In this document: piece by piece, positions 8,207-16,727 of the stretch
How positions within the stretch are numbered: the first letter of the stretch is position 1
How the letters are laid out: every line of letters starts with the position of its first letter
DNA from: Mycobacterium palustre
GTDB lineage: Bacteria > Actinomycetota > Actinomycetes > Mycobacteriales > Mycobacteriaceae
Direction of reading: 5' to 3'
Assembly: GCF_002101785.1 (NCBI RefSeq)
Contig: NZ_LQPJ01000099.1
Span: 1 to 64,000 of the forward strand
Length of the DNA: 64,000 nt
The notes under the pieces: model-generated
What the model was told of the DNA's origin: nothing
Seen by the model: only the letters and a program-made list of their open reading frames with translations
Databases searched by the model: none
Translations under genes and position numbers: made by a program

Positions 8207-8330
8207 CTTGGCCGGGGACGAGGACTCTGGGAACTCAGGTGGCCGCGGGCAGCGGCTCCGACGCGGGAACGCTTTCGGTGAGCCCCGTCGCGAGGTTCAC
8301 GCGCGTCCACGCGTCCGTATGGTTCCATGC

Positions 8331-9068
8331 TTAATCCGTGTAGGACCAACACGGTTTGCCGGCGGGGGCCACACCGCACGACGGAAGCCCCGCGGCGGTG
8401 GTGAACCCTTCTTTGTCGCCCACCGGCACGGTGGTGGCCACGCCATCGACGACAATCTCGAAGTCGATCTTCCATCGGTAGGTTGCCCTCGTGCCGAATG
8501 CCGAGACGACAAACGACTCGGTCTGGCCGTTAGCCAGGGTGAATCCGAAGGGTGCCTTCGACGGTCCAGATATGTATTCGACCCCCGGCGGGGCGGCGTC
8601 CAGGTTGACCGCCAGCTGACGCGGTTCGGCGGCGGCCGGGCGCCGGTCCGTGCATGAAACGGCGATCCCGGTCAACGGCGGCGATCCGTCGACGATGGTG
8701 ACCCGCATTCTCTGCACAAGGACGGGCTTGTCGGTCCTGTTTTGAGCGACGATCTGCACAACGGTCCGCTCCCGGTCAGCGCCATGGTTGTCGGCCACCC
8801 AGGAGTGAAAACCACGACAACCCGCGCCCGGTGTGCCGTGGGTGCGGATGTCGGAAGGGATGATCGCGCTGCCCTGCGAGTAATTCCCGCCCGCGGTGTC
8901 GGCGGGGTCGGTTTCAACGGAAAGCTTGACCGCGTCGTCGGGCTGGATCTCGACGTGTCGGAGGTAGAGGACCGACCAGGTGACTCCAGCGCCCACCAGC
9001 GCCGTCAGGACAGCCGTCACAATCGCGCCGGGCACTGTGAGCAGCTTTCGCCACCACCCTGGTTTCAT
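8331..9068 (-). CDS. Hypothetical protein with one N-terminal membrane segment
   Basis: The 245-residue protein starts with a basic MKPGWWRK followed by a hydrophobic span of about 25 residues (LLTVPGAIVTAVLTALVGAG...), then a hydrophilic domain. It is probably a membrane-anchored extracytoplasmic protein. The outer part is beta-rich in appearance and holds four Cys (GCRGF, VSCTD, LPSCG, KPCW), compatible with two disulfides. The ATG at 9068 follows AGGGA; a TTG at 9119 is a longer alternative. I do not recognise the family. Neighbours on the same strand are an M42 peptidase upstream and the sugar cluster downstream, with no tight coupling to either. Confidence 0.65.
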   Translation of the reverse strand: MKPGWWRKLLTVPGAIVTAVLTALVGAGVTWSVLYLRHVEIQPDDAVKLSVETDPADTAGGNYSQGSAIIPSDIRTHGTPGAGCRGFHSWVADNHGADRERTVVQIVAQNRTDKPVLVQRMRVTIVDGSPPLTGIAVSCTDRRPAAAEPRQLAVNLDAAPPGVEYISGPSKAPFGFTLANGQTESFVVSAFGTRATYRWKIDFEIVVDGVATTVPVGDKEGFTTAAGLPSCGVAPAGKPCWSYTD

Positions 9069-9195
9069 ACGGCATCCCTGTTCGCCCGTGTCTAGCGGGT
9101 TGTCGCCTGCCGGCGACAAATGATTCCCTTATACCGGATTTCGACACCGATACCCGCGACGCCAAATCCGGTCCGCGACTCGGCTCCGGCAGGGA

Positions 9196-10314
9196 TCAGG
9201 CGTCGGGCCGCAGCAAAAATTCCACGACGATCGTGGCCACCGAGTCGATCGCGCTGCGGGCCATCACCTCGAAACCGTGGGTGCTCAGCGTCGGCAGGCA
9301 GAGCAGGCCGGCGCGCGGCGTCAGCCCGCTGGCCTTGGCGTGGGAGGCGTCCGACTCGAAGGCGCCCAAGACGGCCGCCTGGGGCTCCAGCCCGCGGTCG
9401 GCGGCGATCCTCATCAGGCGGTCGGCGACGTCCTTGTCGTAGACGCACTGGGCGTCGCTATAGCCGACGATCGGGCCGCCGGCGACGCTGGTGGCGTACT
9501 CCTGCTCCGTCGGGCCGACCTCGAGCGCGAGGGTGAGCGTGCCCGGGAGCGACGCGCTGGCGTAGGAGCCGCCGACGCCCCCGATCTCCTCGTTGGTGGT
9601 GAACACGAAGTAGGTGTCCTTGGCGGGCCGTTGCCCGCGATCCCGCAGCAGGGCCGCGGCTCGCAACAGGGCGGTCACCGCGGCGCGGTCGTCCAGGAAG
9701 TAACAGCCCATGTAGTCGCCGACGTCGACCAGCGTCCTTTTGCTGCGCTCGACGCACACCCGGGTGCCGGCGCGGACTCCCGCGCTGTCGAGGTCCTTGG
9801 GGCCGCGGCCGGTGAAGACGTAGACGTGATTCCAGTCCAGCGCCTTGTCGCCCTGGTCGGGTTTGGTCTCCCAGATCCGCGGGCTCTCCTGGGTGGTGTG
9901 CTCGGAGCCGAGGGTGAGCACCGCGGTGAACGTCTCGTTTTCCCCGAGCACGGCGACCGGGCCGAGTCCGAAGTTGCCCGGGTACATGGTGCCCAGCTGG
10001 GTGACGTGCAGCGAGCCGTCGGGTTCGATGCGCTTGACGAGCATGGACAGCTCGTCCATGTGCGCCATGACGCGGGTCGCGTCGCTGCCCGCGGCGCTCG
10101 CGGCCGAACGGTGGGCGGTGTCGTCGAGGTGCGTCTCCGTGGCCCCGAGATAGCCCACCAAGTTGCCGGCGTCGTCGGTCCACATGTCGTCGACGACGGG
10201 CTGCAGTTCGCGCGCGCACACCGCGCGCACCGCTTCCTCCTGCCCGCACGGCCCGTAGGCCCACAGGAGTTCCTGCAGCAGGCCGTCGGTGGAGTCGCCC
10301 GCGGGGCTGGCCAT
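9196..10314 (-). CDS. M42 family metallo-aminopeptidase
   Basis: The protein has 372 residues. Motifs of the M42 (glutamyl/deblocking aminopeptidase) family appear in order: MAHMDELS (metal His and Asp), FLDDRAAV (bridging Asp), NEEIGGVG (catalytic Glu pair), LEVGPTE (metal acidic residue) and STHGFE (final metal His). It is expected to be a dinuclear Zn/Co enzyme forming large cytoplasmic oligomers that trim peptides. The ATG at 10314 follows GAAAGGGA; the TTG one codon upstream is unlikely. It is divergent from the RibD/DHFR-like reductase gene with about 165 bp between. Some members are annotated as endoglucanases, which the motifs do not support. Confidence 0.87.
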   Translation of the reverse strand: MASPAGDSTDGLLQELLWAYGPCGQEEAVRAVCARELQPVVDDMWTDDAGNLVGYLGATETHLDDTAHRSAASAAGSDATRVMAHMDELSMLVKRIEPDGSLHVTQLGTMYPGNFGLGPVAVLGENETFTAVLTLGSEHTTQESPRIWETKPDQGDKALDWNHVYVFTGRGPKDLDSAGVRAGTRVCVERSKRTLVDVGDYMGCYFLDDRAAVTALLRAAALLRDRGQRPAKDTYFVFTTNEEIGGVGGSYASASLPGTLTLALEVGPTEQEYATSVAGGPIVGYSDAQCVYDKDVADRLMRIAADRGLEPQAAVLGAFESDASHAKASGLTPRAGLLCLPTLSTHGFEVMARSAIDSVATIVVEFLLRPDA

Positions 10315-10479
10315 CAAATCCCTTTCGCCGGTGGCGTCACGTCGCCGCCAAGCCGAAAACGGCCGGACGGCTCGACAACTGCATCCATACCCAAATCGGT
10401 GGACGGCGACTCAGACCGACGGCTTCCGCGAGTCGCAGCTGTGTCGATGAGTTGTGCCCTTCCGTGCAGTCTGATCTCC

Positions 10480-11046
10480 ATGGGCAAACTGATCTATGGC
10501 CTCAACGTGTCGGTGGACGGGTACATCGCCGACGCGCAGGGCAGCATCGACTGGGCCGATCCGAGCGAGGAACTGCACCGGTACTGGAACGACTTCGAGC
10601 GGGAGACCGCGCTGGCGTTCTACGGACGGCGGCTTTACGAATTGATGTCCGCGTACTGGCCGACCGCCGACAAGGCCCCGGACGCCACCCCTTTGATCGT
10701 CGACTTCGCCCACATCTGGCGCGACATGCCCAAGGTGGTGTTCTCGCGCACCCTGGAGGCCGTCGACTGGAACTCCCGCCTGGAACGCGGCGACCCGGTC
10801 GAAGTCGTAGCGAAGCTCAAAGCCGAAACCGACGGCAGGCTGGAGGTGGCCGGCGCGACGCTGGCCGCACCGATCGTGCGGGCCGGACTGGTGGACGAGT
10901 ACCGGATCGTGGTCGCGCCCACCGCGGTGGGCGGCGGCACGCCGTTCTTCCCCACACTGCCGTCATGGATTTCGCTGCGACTGTCGGAGAACCGCACCTT
11001 TCCGGGCGGCACGGTCCTGCTGCGGTACGAGGCCAAACACGACTGA
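10480..11046 (+). CDS. Dihydrofolate reductase/RibD C-terminal domain protein
   Basis: The 188-residue protein starts MGKLIYGLNVSVDGYIAD, the typical beginning of the stand-alone RibD C-terminal/DHFR-like reductase family. The NADPH-binding glycine region follows late in the protein (EVAGATLAAP, then VGGGTPFF). Members are NADPH- or F420-dependent reductases of pterin- or flavin-like or unknown substrates. The ATG at 10480 matches the family start; the longer open frame upstream overlaps the divergent M42 gene and is not coding. It stands alone on the plus strand, followed by 157 bp without a gene and then the tRNA-Ala gene on the other strand. Confidence 0.82.
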   Translation: MGKLIYGLNVSVDGYIADAQGSIDWADPSEELHRYWNDFERETALAFYGRRLYELMSAYWPTADKAPDATPLIVDFAHIWRDMPKVVFSRTLEAVDWNSRLERGDPVEVVAKLKAETDGRLEVAGATLAAPIVRAGLVDEYRIVVAPTAVGGGTPFFPTLPSWISLRLSENRTFPGGTVLLRYEAKHD

Positions 11047-11203
11047 TTGAACGACGCTTTGCGGGCGCACTGCCACTCACTCGGCTCGAGCAGCACGCCG
11101 TCTGCTTCGGCGAGGCCACTTTCGCGAGGGCGATGACGACCACCGGGTCGTCCGGTCAAGCGACCGGGCTCACGGTCGGTCGAAGTCACTAATCGACAAA
11201 CGC

Positions 11204-11279
11204 TGGTGGAGCTAAGGGGATTCGAACCCCTGACCTACTCGATGCGAACGAGTCGCGCTACCAACTGCGCCATAGCCCC
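11204..11279 (-). tRNA. tRNA-Ala (anticodon CGC), CCA encoded
   Basis: The cloverleaf folds by eye on the minus strand. The acceptor GGGGCTA pairs with TAGCTCC including the G3:U70 pair that identifies alanine tRNAs. The D arm is GCGCAGTTGGTAGCGC, the anticodon stem ACTCG/CGAGT with loop TTCGCAT (anticodon CGC, reading GCG), and the T arm has GGTTCGAATCC. The 3' CCA is encoded (11204-11206). No intron or mismatch is seen. Confidence 0.97.
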
Positions 11280-11329
11280 TGATCGCTAGCAGGCTACCAG
11301 CCGCGGCCCGAACCGCCGAACTGCCAGCC

Positions 11330-12364
11330 CTACTCGCCGACGGCGCGCGGCAGATCCCTGGGCCAACCGAACGTCGGCATCGGCATCGCGTTGTCCAGGT
11401 GCTCGAAGATCGGGTCCTCGTCGTCGATCTCCAGCACCACCGCGCCGGGCCGCCGCAGCCGCGACGGCACCACGTCGTAGTCGCGGTCGTAGGCGTTCTC
11501 CACGCCGAGCCGCGCCCGGGCCATCCGCTGCATCCGGCGGCGACGCACCCGCTCCTCGATCCGCGTCTGCCGACGCAGGTAGATCAGGTACAGCATGGTC
11601 ACCGCGGTGGCCGTGCCGCACACCCACCACGCCGAAGGCGTCACCTCGAACGCGGCGACCGCCGAGCCGATCAAGACTGCCGCCATCACCATCAGCACCC
11701 GCTTGCGGAACGCGTACTTGCGGGCGCTGACCGCCGCGGCGGTCGTGGTGTCGAAGCGGCGCCGCCGCGAGCTGCCCGGCGCCACGTACCTGCGCGGGTC
11801 GGCGTCCTCGGGTTCCTCGGCGTCGCGTTCGGGCTCCAAACCCGAAGAGTCCTCGACGTATTCGTAACGGTCGTCGTCGCGCTCGTCCTCCGAGGTGTCG
11901 TCTTCCTCGGCCTCGGCGACCGGCTCGGGCTCGGACTCGGCCGGGGCGTCCTGGGCGGTCGGCTCGGCCACCTCGGCGCCGGTCCCAGCCGGCAGGGCCG
12001 CGGAATCCTCGATGGCGTCGACGTCCAGGACCTCCGGTGCGGCCGGCTCGACGTCCTCAGCGGGCACCCTCATGACCACCGGGCGCGCCGAGAGGTCGAC
12101 GGTGTCGTCCTCGGCGTGCTCGGCGTCGTCGAGGTCGTCTTCGGCCGAGTCCTTGGGCTTCCAGTGCGGATCGCTGCGATGGCCGGCGGCCGGGCCACCG
12201 CGCCGGAGCAGCCGCGAACCGGCGCCGTTGAGCACCCGCGTCGCCAGGGCCACGTCGCTGGTGCGCCGCACGGCCTCGCGTTTGCTGACGAGCATCGGCA
12301 CCAACACGAACAGCCACAGCACCACGAGCGAGATCCACAACAACGACTGCGGGATGCTTGGCAT
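11330..12364 (-). CDS. glpR: SepX/GlpR-like divisome membrane protein (Rv0996 homologue)
   Basis: The 344-residue protein has an N-terminal membrane helix (LLWISLVVLWLFVLVPMLV), a long acidic Asp/Glu/Ala-rich cytoplasmic linker (about residues 75-230) and two further hydrophobic spans near residue 245-290. A basic C-terminal tail follows. This matches the GlpR/SepX family, which in Corynebacterium is the membrane receptor of the gephyrin-like FtsZ-binding protein Glp and in Streptomyces supports division. The Glp/MoeA1-like gene lies two genes upstream on the same strand. The ATG at 12364 follows GGAGCAGCTC and starts just before the membrane helix. The functional assignment is by family; its role in this species is inferred. 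Confidence 0.78.
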   Translation of the reverse strand: MPSIPQSLLWISLVVLWLFVLVPMLVSKREAVRRTSDVALATRVLNGAGSRLLRRGGPAAGHRSDPHWKPKDSAEDDLDDAEHAEDDTVDLSARPVVMRVPAEDVEPAAPEVLDVDAIEDSAALPAGTGAEVAEPTAQDAPAESEPEPVAEAEEDDTSEDERDDDRYEYVEDSSGLEPERDAEEPEDADPRRYVAPGSSRRRRFDTTTAAAVSARKYAFRKRVLMVMAAVLIGSAVAAFEVTPSAWWVCGTATAVTMLYLIYLRRQTRIEERVRRRRMQRMARARLGVENAYDRDYDVVPSRLRRPGAVVLEIDDEDPIFEHLDNAMPMPTFGWPRDLPRAVGE

Positions 12365-12543
12365 GATGAGCTGCTCCTTCTGGTCCGGACCCCCGCGAGG
12401 CTCGTCGGCGGCCCACGCGACCAAATCTCCGTGACCAGGACAATTACACACCTGTAATTTGCCTCTCACAAGCACCAAGCGTCACTCGTGTCGCGCTAGC
12501 CACAACCGGCCTGGATTGAAGCCTCGCACCGAGCCCGACGGGG

Positions 12544-13197
12544 CTACGCCCAACTCGCGTGGCCGGCGCGGACCAGGGTCGATGCCACCGATCCCTGCAC
12601 CTCTTCGACCGTGATGGCCATCAGCAGATGATCGCGCCAGGCCCGGTCCACCTCGAGGTAGCGGCGCAGCAGGCCCTCCTCCCGGAAGCCCACCTTTGCC
12701 AGCACGGCCCGGCTCGCCGCGTTCTCCGGACGCACGGTGGCCTCGACGCGGTGCAGCATCACCGGGCCGAAGCAGTGATCGAGCCCCAGCGCCAGCGCCG
12801 CGGTGGCCACCCCGCCGCCGGTCGCCGAGCGCGGCACCCAGTAGCCGATCCACGCCGACCGCAACGCCCCGTGGGTGACGTTGCCGATGGTCAGCTGACC
12901 GCAGAACCGCCCGTCGAGCTCGATGACGTACGGCAGCATGCGGCCCTTGCGGGCCTCGGCGCGCAGTCCGGAACACAGCGCCGGCCAGGCGGCGACCGTG
13001 TGCCGGATCGTCCAGTCGCCGTCGCTGCTGGGCTCCCACGGCTCGAGGTGCGCGCGGTCGGCCAACCGGATCCGGCTCCACTGCGCGCCGTCGCGCATCC
13101 GCACCGCGCGCAACCGGACGACACCCGCCGGGACGCGCAGCGGCCCCACAGCCAGGGGCCACCCCGGATGCCGAGAATTCGAGCGCAACAGGTTCAC
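12544..13197 (-). CDS. rimJ: GNAT N-acetyltransferase, RimJ-like
   Basis: The 217-residue GNAT fold has the RimJ/RimL layout. The central strand GYWVPRSATGGGVATAALAL carries the acetyl-CoA pyrophosphate loop, and VRPENAASRAVLAKVGFREEGLLRRYL is the typical C-terminal part. Such enzymes acetylate protein N-termini or small amines. It corresponds to Rv0995. The start is a GTG at 13197, 21 bp after the end of the Glp/MoeA1 gene, and the frame continues to 12544 without a gap. It sits between Glp and GlpR in a probable galU-glp-rimJ-glpR operon. The specific substrate is unknown. Confidence 0.85.
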   Translation of the reverse strand: MNLLRSNSRHPGWPLAVGPLRVPAGVVRLRAVRMRDGAQWSRIRLADRAHLEPWEPSSDGDWTIRHTVAAWPALCSGLRAEARKGRMLPYVIELDGRFCGQLTIGNVTHGALRSAWIGYWVPRSATGGGVATAALALGLDHCFGPVMLHRVEATVRPENAASRAVLAKVGFREEGLLRRYLEVDRAWRDHLLMAITVEEVQGSVASTLVRAGHASWA

Positions 13198-13218
13198 GAG
13201 CGTGTGCGGTGGTTCCGT

Positions 13219-14511
13219 CTAGCCGCGCTGGGCCAGGAAAGCGACGTCGACGATTTCGCCGGTGCGGATCTGCTCGGCGCCGGTGGGAACCACCACCAGG
13301 CAGTTCGCCTCGGCCAGGGTCGCGAGCAAGTGCGACGACGCCCCGGGGGCCCCGCCGAGTGCCTGCACCAAGTACTCACCGCTTTCCTGGTCACGCATCA
13401 ACTGACCGCGAAGATACCCCTTACGCCCGGCGACCGACGTGATGGGCGACAGGGTGCGCGCCCGCACGATCCGGCGCATCGGCTGGCGCTTGCCCAGCGA
13501 CAGCCGGATCAGCGGGCGGACCATCACCTCGAACACCACCAGCGCGCTGACCGGGTTTGCCGGCAGCAGAAACGTCGGCACGCCCTCGCGGCCCAGCTGG
13601 CCGAAGCCCTGAACCGATCCGGGATGCATGGCGACCCGCACCACCTCCATCTCGCCGAGCTCGGAGAGCACCGAGCGCACCCGCTCGGCGGCCGCTCCCC
13701 CGACGGCGCCCGCGATCACCACGACCTCGGCGCGATTGATCTGGCCTTCCACGACCTCGCGGAGCTCCTTGGGGTCGTTGCTGACGATGCCGATGCGGTT
13801 GACCTCGGCGCCGGCGTCGCGGGCCGCCGCGGCCAGCGCGTAGGAGTTGACGTCGTAGACCTGCCCGTTGCCGGGGGTGCGGGAGATGTCGACCAGCTCG
13901 CCCCCCACGGCCATCACCGACACCCGCGGCCGGGGATGCACCAACACCCGCTCGCGGCCCACCGCCGCCAACAACCCGACCTGCGCGGCGCCGATGATGC
14001 TCCCGGCGCGCACCGCCACGTCGCCGGGTTGCACGTCGTCGCCGGCCCGGCGGACATAGGCTCCCGACGGCGCCCCGCGCAGGATGCGCACGCGCGACGA
14101 CCCGCCGTCGGTCCACCGCAGCGGCAGCACCGCGTCGGCCAGGGTGGGCAGCGGGGCGCCGGTCTGCACCCGGACGGCCTGCCGCGGCTGAAGCCGGCTC
14201 GGCGCGCGGGACCCCGCTTCGATCGTTCCCATCACCGGCAGCACCAGCCCGTCGCGCCGGTCTTCGTCGCCGGTGCCGTCGTCGGGGGGTTCACCGAGGG
14301 CCTCGATGCCCACCTCGCCGACGCCCAGGACGTCCACGCTGCGCACGGCGTAGCCGTCGATCGCGGCCTGATCGAAGCCGGGCATGGGTCGCTCGGTCAC
14401 GACCTCCTCGGCGCACATCAATCCTTGCGCCTCGGCGATGGCCACCCGTATCGGTCGCGGGGCCACCGCGGCTGCCGTTATCCGGGCCTGCTGTTCCTCC
14501 ACAGAACGCAC
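13219..14511 (-). CDS. moeA1: Gephyrin-like molybdopterin molybdotransferase / Glp (MoeA1)
   Basis: The 430-residue protein has the MoeA domain order: N-terminal domains I/II (PMPGFDQAAIDGYAVR), the MoCF/MogA-like domain (VSVMAVGGELVD, LPANPVSALVVFEV) and a C-terminal beta domain. It corresponds to Rv0994. MoeA proteins insert molybdate into adenylylated molybdopterin. Members of this actinobacterial branch next to glpR act as Glp, binding FtsZ during division. In ordinary MoeA the start motif is DNSAMDGYA; here it is DQAAIDGYA, which fits a diverged function. The start is a GTG at 14511, with another GTG three codons on. It is 78 bp downstream of galU on the same strand. Confidence 0.85.
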   Translation of the reverse strand: MRSVEEQQARITAAAVAPRPIRVAIAEAQGLMCAEEVVTERPMPGFDQAAIDGYAVRSVDVLGVGEVGIEALGEPPDDGTGDEDRRDGLVLPVMGTIEAGSRAPSRLQPRQAVRVQTGAPLPTLADAVLPLRWTDGGSSRVRILRGAPSGAYVRRAGDDVQPGDVAVRAGSIIGAAQVGLLAAVGRERVLVHPRPRVSVMAVGGELVDISRTPGNGQVYDVNSYALAAAARDAGAEVNRIGIVSNDPKELREVVEGQINRAEVVVIAGAVGGAAAERVRSVLSELGEMEVVRVAMHPGSVQGFGQLGREGVPTFLLPANPVSALVVFEVMVRPLIRLSLGKRQPMRRIVRARTLSPITSVAGRKGYLRGQLMRDQESGEYLVQALGGAPGASSHLLATLAEANCLVVVPTGAEQIRTGEIVDVAFLAQRG

Positions 14512-14589
14512 AAGCGCGCCTCTCTGCCATCGGCGTCGAGCCGTCTCGGGCGGGCCCGCCGTGTGCGGCCGGGCCGGGTCAATTCCCGG

Positions 14590-15504
14590 CTACTGCTCGG
14601 TCAGGCCCAATCGCGCCACCAACCACCGCCGCAACTCCGGGCCGTAGTCGTCACGATCCAATGCAAAGTCAACCGCAGCTTTCAGGTAGCCGCCGGGATT
14701 TCCCAAGTCGTGTCGGGATCCCCGGTGCACCACCACGTGCACGGGATGGCCCTCCTCGATCAGCAGGGCGATCGCGTCGGTGAGCTGCACCTCGCCGCCG
14801 GCCCCACGGTCGATGCGGCGCAGCGCGTCGAAGATGGCCCGGTCGAGCACGTAGCGGCCCGCCGCGGCATACATCGACGGGGCTTCGGAGGCCTTGGGCT
14901 TTTCGACCATGCCGTTGACCTTCAGCACGTCGGGGTTGTCGCCGTCGATGACGGGCTCGACGTCGAAAACGCCGTAGGCGCTGATCTCCTCGGGGGTCAC
15001 CTCGATGGCGCACAACACCGTGCCGCCGCGCTGGGCCCGCACCCTGGCCATCGTCTCGAGGACGCCGGTCGGCAGCACCAGGTCGTCGGGGAGCAGCACC
15101 ATGACGGCGTCCTCGTCGGCGGCCAGGGTGGGTTCCACGCTGCTGATGGCGTGCCCCAGCCCGAGCGGCTCGGCCTGCACGACCGATTCCACCTTGATCA
15201 GCTGCGGCGCCCGGCGCACCTTGTCGAGCATCGCCTTCTTGCCCCGCGCCTCCAGCGTGCCCTCCAAAACCAGGTCCTCGACGAAGTGCGCGACGACGCC
15301 GTCCTTGCCCTCGGAGGTGATGATGACCAGCCGCTCGGCACCGGCGGAGGCCGCCTCTTCGGCGACGAGCTCGATGCCGGGGGTGTCGACGACGGGCAGC
15401 AGCTCCTTGGGCACCGTCTTGGTGGCCGGCAGGAATCGCGTGCCCAGGCCGGCCGCGGGGACGATCGCCGTGTAGGGGATCGGGACTTCATCTGGCCGTG
15501 ACAT
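14590..15504 (-). CDS. galU: UTP-glucose-1-phosphate uridylyltransferase
   Basis: The 304-residue bacterial GalU enzyme has the nucleotide-binding start TAIVPAAGLGTRFLPATK with the essential Arg and Lys. It also has the motif VLLPDDLV with metal-binding Asp, and GMVEKPKASEAPS, the sugar-phosphate Lys region. It makes UDP-glucose, the precursor for trehalose, glucan and cell-wall glycans, in the cytoplasm. It corresponds to Rv0993. The ATG at 15504 lies 76 bp from the divergently transcribed cyclo-ligase gene. The following glp/rimJ/glpR genes are on the same strand, so galU may be the first gene of that operon. Confidence 0.95.
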   Translation of the reverse strand: MSRPDEVPIPYTAIVPAAGLGTRFLPATKTVPKELLPVVDTPGIELVAEEAASAGAERLVIITSEGKDGVVAHFVEDLVLEGTLEARGKKAMLDKVRRAPQLIKVESVVQAEPLGLGHAISSVEPTLAADEDAVMVLLPDDLVLPTGVLETMARVRAQRGGTVLCAIEVTPEEISAYGVFDVEPVIDGDNPDVLKVNGMVEKPKASEAPSMYAAAGRYVLDRAIFDALRRIDRGAGGEVQLTDAIALLIEEGHPVHVVVHRGSRHDLGNPGGYLKAAVDFALDRDDYGPELRRWLVARLGLTEQ

Positions 15505-15580
15505 CGTTCACACCATAGCGCTCAGAGGGTTTGCCGCCGCAGCATGGCAGGGCGAATACCCGTGCTGGCATCGTTGACGC

Positions 15581-16186
15581 ATGACGGCCGCGAGCAAAAC
15601 CGCGTTGCGTGACCGGCTGCTCGGGTCCCGCGCCGGCGTAGCCGACGCCGTCCGGGCCGCCGAGGCCCGCATGCTCAGCGATCACCTCGGGCGCACGGTG
15701 AGCAGCGGCACCACGGTGTGCGCCTACGTGCCGGTGGGCACGGAGCCGGGGTCGATCGAGATGCTCGACGTGTTGCTGGACCGGGCGGGACGGGTGCTGC
15801 TGCCGGTGGCGCGTACCGGTGCCGACGGCGCGCCAGTGCCGCTGCGGTGGGGCGAATACCGGCCGGGCGGCCTCGTGCCCGGCCGCTGGGGGTTGCTCGA
15901 GCCACCCGAGCCGTGGCTGCCCGAGTCCGCGCTCGCCGGGGCTGACCTGGTGATCGTCCCGGCGCTGGCCGTCGACCACCGGGGGGTGCGCCTGGGTCGG
16001 GGCCGCGGGTTTTACGACCGCTCGCTGGGCGCCCGCGACCCCCGCGCGCGCCTGGTCGCCGTCGTGCGCGACGAGGAGTTCGTCGACGAGCTGCCCGCCG
16101 AGCCGCATGACGTGCCGATGACCCATGTGCTCACCCCCCGGGGCGGGCTGGTCGCGGTGTTTTCCGCCCGCCACGGCGGGGAATGA
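15581..16186 (+). CDS. 5-formyltetrahydrofolate cyclo-ligase
   Basis: The 201-residue protein of the 5-FTHF cyclo-ligase family converts 5-formyl-THF to 5,10-methenyl-THF using ATP. The nucleotide-binding region GVRLGRGRGFYDRSL and the substrate region YVPVGTEPG are recognisable, and the length is usual. It corresponds to Rv0992c. The start is ATG 15581. Its stop lies 20 bp before the CIRCE operator of the next gene, so ruc probably has its own promoter despite the same orientation. Confidence 0.92.
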   Translation: MTAASKTALRDRLLGSRAGVADAVRAAEARMLSDHLGRTVSSGTTVCAYVPVGTEPGSIEMLDVLLDRAGRVLLPVARTGADGAPVPLRWGEYRPGGLVPGRWGLLEPPEPWLPESALAGADLVIVPALAVDHRGVRLGRGRGFYDRSLGARDPRARLVAVVRDEEFVDELPAEPHDVPMTHVLTPRGGLVAVFSARHGGE

Positions 16187-16205
16187 CAAAGTTCACGCAG
16201 CGGTT

Positions 16206-16232
16206 CTAGCACTAGACACGGTAGAGTGCTAA
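16206..16232 (+). promoter_or_regulatory. CIRCE-like HrcA operator upstream of ruc
   Basis: The sequence CTAGCACTA, nine bases, GAGTGCTAA matches the CIRCE consensus TTAGCACTC-N9-GAGTGCTAA at 16 of 18 arm positions, with a perfect right arm. A -10-like TAGAGT overlaps the right arm (16222-16227). It ends 28 bp before the GTG start of the zinc-ribbon chaperone gene, a position suited to repression by HrcA at normal temperature. Confidence 0.85.
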
Positions 16233-16260
16233 CAGACTTTTCATCACCGGAGGTTTCCCA

Positions 16261-16587
16261 GTGCCGACCTACAGCTACGAATGCACCGAGTGCGGCAACC
16301 GCTTCGACGTGGTGCAGGCCTTCACCGACGACGCGCTGACCAGCTGCGAGAAGTGCTCCGGCCGGCTGCGCAAGCTCTTCAACTCCGTCGGCATCGTGTT
16401 CAAGGGCAGCGGTTTCTACCGCACCGACAGCCGAGAGGACGGCAAGAAGTCCAAGGCCTCGACCAACGGTTCTTCGACCAGCGACGCGGCCTCGAGCTCC
16501 GGGTCGAGCGAAAAGAACGGGTCCAGCAACGGGTCGAGCGAGAAGTCGACCAGCCCGGCCGCGTCCACCGCCGGCGCCTCGACCTAG
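16261..16587 (+). CDS. ruc: FmdB-type zinc-ribbon protein, redox-regulated chaperone Ruc
   Basis: The 108-residue protein starts at a GTG with a GGAGG Shine-Dalgarno 9 bp upstream. Residues 1-45 form a zinc ribbon with two CxxC pairs (ECTECG, SCEKCSG). The remainder is a Ser/Lys/Gly-rich, probably disordered tail. It corresponds to M. tuberculosis Rv0991c. That protein is a chaperone activated by oxidation, which releases zinc and forms disulfide-linked dimers, and it holds unfolded proteins for DnaK. The CIRCE operator immediately upstream agrees with heat-shock control by HrcA. The tail composition varies between species and is not informative. Confidence 0.87.
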   Translation: MPTYSYECTECGNRFDVVQAFTDDALTSCEKCSGRLRKLFNSVGIVFKGSGFYRTDSREDGKKSKASTNGSSTSDAASSSGSSEKNGSSNGSSEKSTSPAASTAGAST

Positions 16588-16727
16588 CGGCGATCGCAAG
16601 CGCGGCGAAGCCGGGCGCTGGGGCCACCCCCGCGGAGCGGGGGACGGGTCGACGCCATCGGGCCCGTTATCCACAACCGGCCTCCCGACCGGCCGCGCGG
16701 CGGCCGCGCCGCGCCTACCGTTGCGGC

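Noticed and set aside
9277-11046. A 589-codon open frame on the plus strand covering most of the M42 peptidase gene
   Set aside because: Antisense shadow: the minus strand encodes a protein with all M42 metal motifs. Only the last 188 codons (from 10480) show RibD/DHFR-like sequence.
12559-15501. A 980-codon open frame opposite rimJ, moeA1 and galU
   Set aside because: High G+C with third-position bias opens long antisense frames. The translation is Arg/Pro/His-rich with no domains, while the three minus-strand genes are clear.
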